From: DATLFP01 sp035540955
GTDB lineage: Bacteria; Actinomycetota; Acidimicrobiia; Acidimicrobiales; CADCSY01
NCBI GenBank assembly: GCA_035540955.1
Contig: DATLFP010000202.1
Coordinates: 1 to 11,942 of the forward strand
Direction of reading: 5' to 3'
DNA: 11,942 nucleotides
Shown here: piece after piece, positions 1-5,818 of the stretch
How positions within the stretch are numbered: the stretch's first letter is position 1
Layout: every line of letters starts with the position of its first letter
Translations under genes and position numbers: made by a program
The notes under the pieces: model-generated
What the model saw: only the letters and a program-made list of their open reading frames with translations
The model's database searches: none
What the model was told of the DNA's origin: nothing

Positions 1-4
1 GTCC

Positions 5-1240
5 ATGACCGAGGTCCACGACACCGAGCTGTTCGGCCTGATCGAGCGGGAGCTCGAGCGCCAGAACACGACGCTCCAGCTGATCGCCTCGGAGAACTTC
101 GCGTCGGCGGAGGTGCTTCGGGCGGCGGGCTCGGTGCTCACGAACAAGTACTCCGAGGGCTACCCCGGCAAGCGGTACTACGGCGGCAACGAGGTCATCG
201 ACGAGGTCGAGAACCTCGCCATCGAGCGGGTCAAGGCGCTGTTCGGCGCCGCGTGGGCCAACGTCCAGCCTCACTCGGGCACCAACGCCAACCTCGCCGT
301 GTACTTCGCCCTCCTCGAGCCGGGCGACACGGTGCTCGGTCTGCGGCTCGACCAGGGTGGTCATCTGACCCACGGCAACCCGAACAACGCGTCGGGCCGG
401 CTGTTCAACTTCGTGTCCTACGGCCTCACGCCCAGCGACGAGCGCATCGACTTCGACCAGGTGCGCGACCTGGCCCTTGCACATCGGCCGAAGCTGATCG
501 TCGCCGGCGCCACGGCCTACCCGCGCATCATCGACGCCCGGCCGTTCCGTGACATCGCCGACGAGGTGGGCGCGCTGTTCATGTTCGACGCCGCCCACAT
601 CGCCGGCCTCATCGCGGGTGGCGTGCACCCCAACCCGGTGCCACTCGCCGACATCGTGACCTTCACCACCCACAAGACGCTGCGGGGCCCTCGCGGTGGC
701 TGCATCGTCGCTCGGAGCGACGAGCACGCGGCGGCGATCGACAAGGCGGTCATGCCCGGCATGCAGGGTGGGCCCCTCGACCACATCATCGCCGCCAAGG
801 CGGTCGGCTTCTTCGAAGCGGCGCAGCCGTCGTTCGCGGACTACTCGGCGCAGGTCGTGCGCAACGCCGAGGCGCTGGCCAAGGGTCTCGCCGGTGCCGG
901 CCTGCGGCTCGTGTCCGGCGGCACCGACAACCATCTCATGCTCGTCGATCTGCGGTCCTTCGATCCCGACCTGTCGGGCCGCAAGGCCCGGAACCGGCTC
1001 GGCAAGGCGGGGATCTCCCTCAACGAGAACACCGTGCCCGACGATCCCCGGCCCCCGTACCAGTCGAGCGGGCTGCGCATCGGCACGCCGGCGGAGACGA
1101 CGGCCGGCATGCGGGAGGCGGAGATGGCCGAGGTCGCCAACCTCATCGACCGCGCCCTTCGGGCGGGTGCCGACGACACCGAGCTGGCCGCCATCCGCGA
1201 CGACGTGCGCACCCTCTGCTCGAAGTTCCAGCCGTACTAG
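5..1240 (+). CDS. glyA: Serine hydroxymethyltransferase
   Basis: This cytosolic PLP enzyme interconverts serine plus tetrahydrofolate with glycine plus 5,10-methylene-tetrahydrofolate, the main source of one-carbon units. The 411-aa product is close to the usual bacterial length (about 415-430) and looks complete. It starts with a typical N-terminus followed by the substrate-site stretch LQLIASENFAS (about residues 24-34). The PLP-binding lysine is K224 in the motif TTHKTLRGPRGG, and the PLP-contacting aspartate lies in FMFDAAHIAGL. The C-terminus, SKFQPY, is also typical. The ATG at position 5 is only four bases from the window edge, so its ribosome binding site cannot be seen and a slightly earlier start cannot be excluded. 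It sits upstream of wecA and the atp genes, as in many actinobacteria. A GC-rich hairpin follows the stop codon, which suggests it ends its own transcription unit. Identification is very secure. Confidence 0.97.
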   Translation: MTEVHDTELFGLIERELERQNTTLQLIASENFASAEVLRAAGSVLTNKYSEGYPGKRYYGGNEVIDEVENLAIERVKALFGAAWANVQPHSGTNANLAVYFALLEPGDTVLGLRLDQGGHLTHGNPNNASGRLFNFVSYGLTPSDERIDFDQVRDLALAHRPKLIVAGATAYPRIIDARPFRDIADEVGALFMFDAAHIAGLIAGGVHPNPVPLADIVTFTTHKTLRGPRGGCIVARSDEHAAAIDKAVMPGMQGGPLDHIIAAKAVGFFEAAQPSFADYSAQVVRNAEALAKGLAGAGLRLVSGGTDNHLMLVDLRSFDPDLSGRKARNRLGKAGISLNENTVPDDPRPPYQSSGLRIGTPAETTAGMREAEMAEVANLIDRALRAGADDTELAAIRDDVRTLCSKFQPY

Positions 1241-1256
1241 CCACGCGCCAGGGGAT

Positions 1257-1274
1257 CTCCGGGCGCACCCGGAG
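1257..1274 (+). terminator. Hairpin after glyA, possible terminator
   Basis: A perfect 7-bp GC-rich stem (CTCCGGG / CCCGGAG) closed by a 4-base CGCA loop begins 17 bases after the glyA stop codon. No T-run follows, so it is not a classical intrinsic terminator. High-GC actinobacteria often use such tail-less hairpins, so termination or 3'-end stabilisation of the glyA message is a reasonable inference. Confidence 0.45.
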
Positions 1275-1322
1275 CCGGACTCGTCACCCCGCGGGCCGTC
1301 ACCCGTGCCCGCAACGGGAAGA

Positions 1323-1341
1323 GCATGCGCTTCGGGCATGC
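1323..1341. other. GCATGC inverted repeat in glyA-wecA gap
   Basis: Two GCATGC copies flank the 7-base spacer GCTTCGG, giving a 6-bp hairpin about 45 bases upstream of the wecA start. It is the second hairpin in the 145-bp glyA-wecA gap. It could be part of a termination region or a protein-binding palindrome; the sequence alone does not tell. No convincing promoter was seen between it and wecA. Confidence 0.3.
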
Positions 1342-1385
1342 CGGGGTCCGATCGGCGCCGACCGGTCGGGCAGGATGGTCGCTCC

Positions 1386-2528
1386 ATGTCGGGCTACCTG
1401 ATCGTGCTCGCCGTCGCCGGCGGGGTGACGCTGCTCAGCACGCCGCTGGCCCGCTGGCTGTCGTTCCGCACCGGTGCGGTGGTCCCTCCCGATGAGCGGC
1501 GGGTCCACACCCGGCCGCTGCCGGTGCTGGGCGGGCTCGCCATGTTCCTCGGCTTCCTGGCCGGGATGGGCGTCGCCACCCGCATCGAGCAGTTCGACCC
1601 GGTGTTCGAGGGGACCTCGGAGCCGCTCGGGATCGTGATCTGCGCGGTGATCACCTTCCTCGTCGGGCAGATCGACGACGTGAGGGAGCTGTCGCCCCCG
1701 GCGAAGATGGCGGGCCAGGTGCTGGGGGCCAGCCTGCTGTCGCTGCTCGGCGTGACGATGCTGTTCTTCCGGCTCCCGTTCCTCGGCTTCTGGTCGCTGT
1801 CGCCCGACCTCGCACCGCTGGTGACGGTGCTGTGGGTGGTGGGGATGTCGACCGCGATCAACTACATCGACGGGCTCGACGGGCTGGCGGCGGGGATCAC
1901 CGCCATCGCCGCGGGGTCCTTCGCCCTGTACTCCGACCGGCTGTTCGACCAGGGGCTGCTGCCCAACGAGAGCAACAGCATCAGCCCCCTGCTCGCCGTG
2001 ATCGTGCTGGGGATGTGCGTGGGGTTCCTCCCGTGGAACCTGCACCCGGCACGGATCATGATGGGCGATGCCGGCGCGCTCCTGCTCGGGATGCTGATGG
2101 CCGCGTCGACGCTGCTGGTGGGGGGCCAGACCGCGGAGGGGACGAGCGGCACGACGTACTTCTTCTTCGCCCCCCTCGTGATCCCGCTCGTGATCCTGGG
2201 CGTGCCCATCGTCGACACCGCCTTCTCGATCGTGCGGCGGGCGGCCAAGCGCAGCGGCGTGATGGTCCGCGACAAGGACCACCTGCACCACCGTCTCATG
2301 CGGATCGGCCACGGGCATCGCCGGGCGGTGTTCATCCTGTGGGCGTGGACGGCCCTGCTCTCGGGGCTCGTGCTGCTGCCGGTCTACACCGACGCCACCA
2401 ACGCCATCGTGCCCTTCGGCATGGCCGGGCTCGCCATCGCCCTCTACACGGTGCTGCACCCCCAGGTCCGCCGGCAGCGGGCCGACCAGCTCGAGCTGGA
2501 CCTCGACCCCGAGGTGCCCGTCGACTGA
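1386..2528 (+). CDS. wecA: WecA/MraY-family undecaprenyl-phosphate sugar-1-phosphate transferase
   Basis: This multi-pass membrane enzyme transfers a HexNAc-1-phosphate from a UDP-sugar to a polyprenyl phosphate, the first step in building cell-envelope glycans. The 380-aa protein has about ten hydrophobic helices and every family signature: the D97-D98 pair (QIDDV), N159-x-x-D162-G-x-D165-G, D228 in MMGDAG, and the cytoplasmic histidine motif H299-L-H-H-R-L. These fit the WecA/TagO branch (GlcNAc-1-P transferase) better than MraY, but the true sugar and acceptor are not visible. The reading frame is open much further upstream. The ATG at 1386 was chosen because it begins the first membrane helix and has AGGA (1372-1375) ten bases before it. 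In mycobacteria the homologue (rfe) also sits just before the atp operon, so the neighbourhood supports the call. Confidence 0.92.
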   Translation: MSGYLIVLAVAGGVTLLSTPLARWLSFRTGAVVPPDERRVHTRPLPVLGGLAMFLGFLAGMGVATRIEQFDPVFEGTSEPLGIVICAVITFLVGQIDDVRELSPPAKMAGQVLGASLLSLLGVTMLFFRLPFLGFWSLSPDLAPLVTVLWVVGMSTAINYIDGLDGLAAGITAIAAGSFALYSDRLFDQGLLPNESNSISPLLAVIVLGMCVGFLPWNLHPARIMMGDAGALLLGMLMAASTLLVGGQTAEGTSGTTYFFFAPLVIPLVILGVPIVDTAFSIVRRAAKRSGVMVRDKDHLHHRLMRIGHGHRRAVFILWAWTALLSGLVLLPVYTDATNAIVPFGMAGLAIALYTVLHPQVRRQRADQLELDLDPEVPVD

Positions 2529-2540
2529 GCCGTCTCGGAT

Positions 2541-2569
2541 CTGACCACGGCGTGTCGGGCCGCTAGGTT
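2541..2569 (+). promoter_or_regulatory. Candidate upstream promoter P1 of atp operon
   Basis: CTGACC (2541-2546) and TAGGTT (2564-2569) are separated by 17 bases and resemble sigma-70 -35 and -10 boxes (four of six matches each). It starts 13 bases after the wecA stop. A GTG lies eight bases past the -10 box, the spacing expected of a leaderless start, and opens a 23-codon frame ending at 2649. It is a weaker candidate than the second promoter downstream. Confidence 0.35.
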
Positions 2570-2623
2570 CGCCGGCCGTGCCCGGGCGGAGGGACAGGTT
2601 TTGGTGGGGGTGCCGACCCGGAT

Positions 2624-2652
2624 TTGCAGGTCGCGAAACCCTGGCTTAGATT
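2624..2652 (+). promoter_or_regulatory. Probable main promoter P2 of atp operon
   Basis: TTGCAG (2624-2629), a 17-base spacer and TAGATT (2647-2652) form a good sigma-70-type promoter in a locally AT-richer stretch of an otherwise very GC-rich gap. Transcription would begin near 2658-2660, leaving a leader of about 50 bases before the atpZ start. That placement argues against using the GTG at 2653 as the atpZ start. It is the best promoter match in the window and is correctly placed to drive the whole ATP synthase cluster. Confidence 0.55.
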
Positions 2653-2709
2653 GTGCGAAGTTTCACAAGCACCCCGGGCGACGGCGTCCGGGCTGCGAGG
2701 AGCGGGCGA

Positions 2710-2955
2710 GTGCCGAGCGACAAGCGCGACCTCTACAACGGGTTCGGCGACTCGCTGGCGCGCGCCTTCGAGGTGGTCTTCACGCCGTTCCTCTTCGGCC
2801 TCTTCGGCTGGTGGATCGACGGTCGCGTCGGCACCCGGCCGCTGTTCGCGCTCACGCTGGGGATCCTCGTGCTGATCTACACGCTCTGGAAGCTGTCCGC
2901 GGGCTATCTCACCCAGATGGACGCCGAGACCCGCAAGGTGCTCCACCGTGACTGA
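2710..2955 (+). CDS. atpZ: AtpZ-like small membrane protein of ATP synthase operon
   Basis: An 81-aa protein with two predicted membrane helices (about residues 20-36 and 45-62). The join GWWIDGRVGTRPLF, with a conserved aspartate and a GT-x-P-x-F turn, is the signature of the AtpZ family. AtpZ proteins are encoded with AtpI at the front of many atp operons and have been linked to Mg2+/Ca2+ transport or assembly of the membrane sector; which applies here is unknown. The frame is open from a GTG at 2653. I chose the GTG at 2710 because GAGGAG (2697-2702) lies seven bases before it and the earlier GTG falls at or before the predicted transcription start. The stop codon overlaps the start of the next gene by eight bases, implying translational coupling. 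Confidence 0.75.
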   Translation: MPSDKRDLYNGFGDSLARAFEVVFTPFLFGLFGWWIDGRVGTRPLFALTLGILVLIYTLWKLSAGYLTQMDAETRKVLHRD

Positions 2956-3394
2956 GCGGCCCGGCGAGATGCAGGTCGCGGGCGACATGGCCCGCAAGTC
3001 GGTGGCCGTCGCCGCCGTGCTCGTCGTCGCTTCCAGCATCGCGTGGGGCCTCGACGGCGCCCTCTCGAGCGCGTACGCCGTCGCCCTCGTCGTCCTCAAC
3101 CTCCTCGCCGCCGCCGCCCTCATCGGTTGGGGCGCGCCTCGGGGCGGCGGGTTCCTCATGGGGGCCGTCCTCGGCGGCTACCTCGTGCGGATGGCCGGCC
3201 TCGGCGTCGCCCTCTTCGCCGTGAAGGACGCGGCGTGGATCGAGCGGGCCCCGCTGCTCGTGACCCTGGTCGTGACCCACCTCGGCCTGCTCCTGTGGGA
3301 GACCCGCTCGGTCTCCCTGTCCCTCGCCTATCCCGGCCTCAAGCCCGCGCGTGCGCACACGAGCCGCGCCAAGAAGGAGATCGCTGCGCGATGA
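2948..3394 (+). CDS. atpI: AtpI-like ATP synthase subunit I
   Basis: A 148-aa integral membrane protein with four predicted helices (about residues 18-34, 42-60, 68-91 and 102-117) and a basic C-terminal tail. Size, topology and position directly before atpB match subunit I, a non-structural protein proposed to help assemble the c-ring or to supply Mg2+. Sequence in this family is poorly conserved, so the call rests mostly on topology and context. The GTG start overlaps atpZ by eight bases and has AAGGTG (2935-2940) seven bases upstream. An in-frame ATG at 2969 would give a protein seven residues shorter but has a poor ribosome binding site. Its TGA stop overlaps the atpB ATG (ATGA), so the genes are coupled. 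Confidence 0.75.
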   Translation: MTERPGEMQVAGDMARKSVAVAAVLVVASSIAWGLDGALSSAYAVALVVLNLLAAAALIGWGAPRGGGFLMGAVLGGYLVRMAGLGVALFAVKDAAWIERAPLLVTLVVTHLGLLLWETRSVSLSLAYPGLKPARAHTSRAKKEIAAR

Positions 3395-4161
3395 AGGTCC
3401 TCGCCATCGAATTCCCGCCGATCAGCCACGTCATCGAGTGGCCCGGCATCTTCCTCGACGGCACCATCTTCGAGATCAACAAGGTCGTCATCCTCATGTG
3501 GCTGACGACCGCGGTCATCTTCGCCTTCTTCTTCGCCGCCAGCCGCAAGCAGCAGCTCGTGCCCCGGGGCATCCAGAGCATCGCCGAAGCGACGATCGAC
3601 TTCATCCGGAACGGCGTGATCCTGCAGACGATGGGGCCGTCGGGGCTCAACTGGATGCCCTTCCTGCTGACGGTCTTCCTGTTCATCTTCGTCGGCAACC
3701 TCTGGGAGATCATCCCGGTCGCGCAGATGCCCGTGAACGCCCGCATCGCCTTCCCGGCGCTGCTCGCGGTCGTGGTCTACGTGCTGTACCACTTCATGGG
3801 GATCAAGGAGCAGGGCGTCGGCCACTACTTCAAGAACACGCTGATCCTCCCGGGCGTACCGGCGGCGATGCACGTCCTGCTCGTGCCGATCGAGTTCATC
3901 ACCGCCTTCATCACCCAGCCGCTCAGCCTCGCCGTCCGACTCTTCGCCAACATGCTGGCCGGCCACCTGCTGCTCGTGAGCTTCGCCACGATCACCGCCG
4001 CCCTCTGGGCGCTCGGGCCGTCGCTCGCCATCTGGCCGTTCAGCCTCGGCCTGCTGGTCGGGCTGACCGCCTTCGAGCTGCTCGTGGCGTTCCTGCAGGC
4101 GTTCATCTTCGCCATGCTCACCGGCGTCTACATCGGCAAGGCGATGCACCCCGAGCACTGA
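3391..4161 (+). CDS. atpB: ATP synthase Fo subunit a
   Basis: Subunit a is the membrane stator that provides the two proton half-channels beside the c-ring. The 256-aa protein has the expected hydrophobic helices. The essential arginine is R183 in the motif VRLFANMLAGH; its helix continues to H192. The last helix carries E229 and Q236 in FELLVAFLQAFIF. By alignment, H192 and E229 occupy the places of E. coli E219 and H245, so the acid and histidine are exchanged, as in mitochondria. The ATG overlaps the atpI stop as ATGA, and AAGGAGA (3374-3380) lies ten bases upstream. The frame is open further upstream, but that part is an out-of-frame shadow of atpI. Confidence 0.96.
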   Translation: MKVLAIEFPPISHVIEWPGIFLDGTIFEINKVVILMWLTTAVIFAFFFAASRKQQLVPRGIQSIAEATIDFIRNGVILQTMGPSGLNWMPFLLTVFLFIFVGNLWEIIPVAQMPVNARIAFPALLAVVVYVLYHFMGIKEQGVGHYFKNTLILPGVPAAMHVLLVPIEFITAFITQPLSLAVRLFANMLAGHLLLVSFATITAALWALGPSLAIWPFSLGLLVGLTAFELLVAFLQAFIFAMLTGVYIGKAMHPEH

Positions 4162-4183
4162 CCCACTGCTGCCGCAGGGGCCG

Positions 4184-4196
4184 GTGACGACGTCAC
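4184..4196. other. 13-bp palindrome in atpB-atpE gap
   Basis: GTGACG-A-CGTCAC is a perfect odd-centred palindrome 22 bases after the atpB stop. In RNA it can fold as a 5-bp stem with a 3-base loop. In DNA it could be an operator. It may protect or process the message ahead of the highly expressed atpE; this is inference. Confidence 0.3.
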
Positions 4197-4220
4197 GTCT
4201 CTTCGAGTCCGCAACACCCA

Positions 4221-4253
4221 ACCGAGCACGACCGAGCACCAAGGAGAAAGCAA
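4221..4253 (+). promoter_or_regulatory. atpE translation initiation region with tandem repeat and strong RBS
   Basis: Two adjacent 10-mers, ACCGAGCACG and ACCGAGCACC (4221-4240), run directly into a strong Shine-Dalgarno AAGGAG (4241-4246) seven bases before the GTG start of atpE. The stretch from about 4212 is rich in A and C and should be poorly structured. The c subunit is needed in about ten or more copies per complex, and E. coli atpE also has a translation-enhancing leader, so a similar role here is a fair inference. Confidence 0.45.
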
Positions 4254-4517
4254 GTGCTGGAACTGGCAACCTTCGCCCAGCAGGCAGCGGGCGAGCTGGA
4301 GGCGGGTCTCACCGCCGTCGGCCGAGGAATCGTGTACGGCGGCGCCGCGATCGGCCCGGGCATCGGCATCGGTCTCGTCGTCGGCAACGCCATCACGGCG
4401 ATGTCCCGGCAGCCCGAGACCGCAGGCATGGTCCGCACGACCATGTTCCTCGGCATCGCCTTCACCGAGGCGCTCGCGCTGTTCGGCTTCGTCCTCTCCT
4501 TCATCGTCGCGGGGTAG
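4254..4517 (+). CDS. atpE: ATP synthase Fo subunit c (rotor ring)
   Basis: Subunit c forms the proton-driven rotor ring. The 87-aa hairpin has a glycine-rich first helix (GGAAIGPGIGIG, residues 29-40), the polar loop R52-Q53-P54-E55 that contacts gamma and epsilon, and the essential carboxylate E72 in the second helix (AFTEALALF). The usual Na+-site residues are missing: position 39 is isoleucine where Na+ rings have glutamine, and A73 follows E72 where they have serine or threonine. Proton coupling is therefore expected. The GTG start has AAGGAG (4241-4246) at seven bases. The TAG stop shares its last base with a GTG in the atpF frame. A 92-bp leader separates it from atpB, an unusually long gap for this operon. 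Confidence 0.96.
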   Translation: MLELATFAQQAAGELEAGLTAVGRGIVYGGAAIGPGIGIGLVVGNAITAMSRQPETAGMVRTTMFLGIAFTEALALFGFVLSFIVAG

Positions 4518-4522
4518 TGGCG

Positions 4523-5176
4523 ATGCTGACGCGCAGGTTGCTCGCAGCCCTCGCGCTGGTGGTGGTCGGCATCTTCAGCTTCGCCGGCGTCGCCGGTGCG
4601 GCCGAGGGCGGACTGACCCACGAAGCCGAGCACTGCATCGAGGTCCTCGAGGAGGGCGGCGAGCCCGCCGACTGCCACGAGGCGCCGTCGCCGATCTTCC
4701 CCGAGTGGAACGAGGTCATCTGGGGCGGCATCAGCTTCACGATCCTGCTGCTGGCGCTCTACAAGTTCGCTCTGCCCGGGCTGAAGGGCATGATGGAGCA
4801 GCGCACCGAGCGCATCCGCGCCGACCTGGACGAAGCCGACAAGGCCAAGACCGAGGCCGACCGGATCCGTCAGGAGTACAGCGCCCAGCTGGCCGACGCG
4901 AAGGCCGAGGCCGGGCGCATCATCGAGGAGGCCCGGCAGGCCGCCGACTCGGTGCGGCGCGACCTCACCCAGCGGGCCGAGCAGGAGGCCGCCGAGCTGC
5001 GGCAGCGCAACGCCGAGCAGCTCGACGCCGAGCGGGCCCGCCTCATGTCGGAGATGCAGGGACAGGTCGCGGCTCTCGCCATCGAGCTCGCCGAGAAGGT
5101 CGTCGAGGCCAACCTCGACCGCGACACCAACACCCGGCTCATCGAGTCCTACATCCAGCAGGTGGGACAGCGATGA
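4523..5176 (+). CDS. atpF: ATP synthase Fo subunit b with signal-peptide-like N-terminus
   Basis: Subunit b is the peripheral stalk linking subunit a to F1. The 217-aa protein starts with MLTRRLL and a hydrophobic stretch ending in AGVAGAA (residues 6-27), which looks like a cleavable signal peptide. An acidic segment of about 37 residues follows with C38 and C51, and then the usual membrane helix (about 65-82). A long charged coiled coil, rich in Ala, Glu, Arg and Gln (about 88-205), completes it. Ordinary b subunits (about 155-180 aa) start directly with the membrane helix. ATG 4523 is preferred: GGGG (4511-4514) lies eight bases before it, whereas for the GTG at 4517 it would be only two. 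The stop overlaps an ATG as ATGA at 5173. Confidence 0.93.
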   Translation: MLTRRLLAALALVVVGIFSFAGVAGAAEGGLTHEAEHCIEVLEEGGEPADCHEAPSPIFPEWNEVIWGGISFTILLLALYKFALPGLKGMMEQRTERIRADLDEADKAKTEADRIRQEYSAQLADAKAEAGRIIEEARQAADSVRRDLTQRAEQEAAELRQRNAEQLDAERARLMSEMQGQVAALAIELAEKVVEANLDRDTNTRLIESYIQQVGQR

Positions 5177-5277
5177 CCGTGACGCATCGGATCGACGTCG
5201 GGCCGGCGTCGGGAGCGCCAGCGAGCAGCCGGCACCCGAGCGCAGCCTGCGAAGCGAGGGCGTGGGCATCGTCATGA
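5173..5277 (+). CDS. Possible 34-codon coupling ORF between atpF and atpH
   Basis: An ATG at 5173 overlaps the atpF stop (ATGA) and opens a frame of 34 residues, beginning MTVTHRID, whose TGA stop overlaps the ATG of atpH (ATGA at 5274-5277). A ribosome leaving atpF could therefore translate straight into atpH. The first 12 bases match the first 12 bases of atpD. Against a selected protein: 7 of 33 codons end in A or T, many more than in the neighbouring genes, and no domain is recognisable. It is either a coupling device, the remnant of an insertion, or chance. Confidence 0.3.
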   Translation: MTVTHRIDVGPASGAPASSRHPSAACEARAWASS

Positions 5278-5804
5278 GCACAGAGCGGATCGACGGCTAC
5301 GCGAACGCGCTGTTCGAGGTCGCGCAGGTCGAAGGGTCGCTCGACGATGTGGAGAACGAGCTGTTCCAGCTCGCCCGCGCCCTCGAGTCGAACGACGAGC
5401 TGCGCACGACGCTCACCGACGAGCTGATCCCGGTCGAGCGCCGCCAGGGCGTCGTCGAAGACCTCCTCGGGAACCGGGCATCGCCGGTGACGGTGAGCCT
5501 CGTCTCCTTCATCGTCGGTGCCGGTCGCGGTCGCCAGCTGCCCGCCATCGTCGACCGCCTCGTGGCCCGCGCCGCCGAGGCCAAGAACAAGGCCGTCGCC
5601 GAGGTGCGCACCGCGGTGCCCCTCACCGACGACCAGCGCACCCGCCTCGCCGACGCCCTCGGCAAGGCCACCGGCAAGTCGGTCGAGGTGAAGTCGATCG
5701 TCGACCCCTCCGTCCTGGGCGGGGTCGTCGCCCAGATCGGCGACACCGTGATCGACGGCTCCATCCGCAACCGGCTCGAACAGCTCCGCGAAGCGATCGG
5801 ATAA
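5274..5804 (+). CDS. atpH: ATP synthase F1 subunit delta (OSCP)
   Basis: Delta caps the top of F1 and binds the peripheral stalk. The 176-aa protein has the family length and both parts: an N-terminal six-helix domain beginning RIDGYANALFEVAQ, and a C-terminal domain with the typical IVDPSVLGGVVAQIGD and DGSIRNRLEQL motifs near the end. It stands alone and is not fused to a b-like domain as in mycobacteria. The ATG at 5274 gives the usual short lead before the first helix. An in-frame GTG at 5262 would add four residues but has GAGGG only one base before it. No well-spaced ribosome binding site precedes 5274, which fits start by coupling from the mini-ORF that ends there. Confidence 0.95.
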   Translation: MSTERIDGYANALFEVAQVEGSLDDVENELFQLARALESNDELRTTLTDELIPVERRQGVVEDLLGNRASPVTVSLVSFIVGAGRGRQLPAIVDRLVARAAEAKNKAVAEVRTAVPLTDDQRTRLADALGKATGKSVEVKSIVDPSVLGGVVAQIGDTVIDGSIRNRLEQLREAIG

Positions 5805-5818
5805 GGGACCACCCACAC

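Noticed and set aside
696..1385. Upstream extension of the wecA frame into glyA
   Set aside because: The part before 1386 is an out-of-frame Arg/Ser/Pro-rich shadow of glyA; the membrane protein begins at ATG 1386.
1342..1385. Promoter directly upstream of wecA
   Set aside because: No -35/-10 pair with acceptable spacing was seen; AGGATG near 1372 is better explained as the ribosome binding site.
1299..2459. Minus-strand open frame opposite wecA
   Set aside because: The translation is rich in His, Arg, Gln and Pro, as expected from reversed membrane-protein codons; wecA on the + strand has all family motifs.
2653..2709. GTG at 2653 as the atpZ start
   Set aside because: It overlaps the expected transcription start of the best promoter and has no ribosome binding site, whereas GTG 2710 has GAGGAG at seven bases.
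4184..4522. Upstream extension of the atpF frame through atpE
   Set aside because: It is an Arg/His-rich shadow of atpE in another frame; the signal-peptide-like start at 4523 explains the gene.
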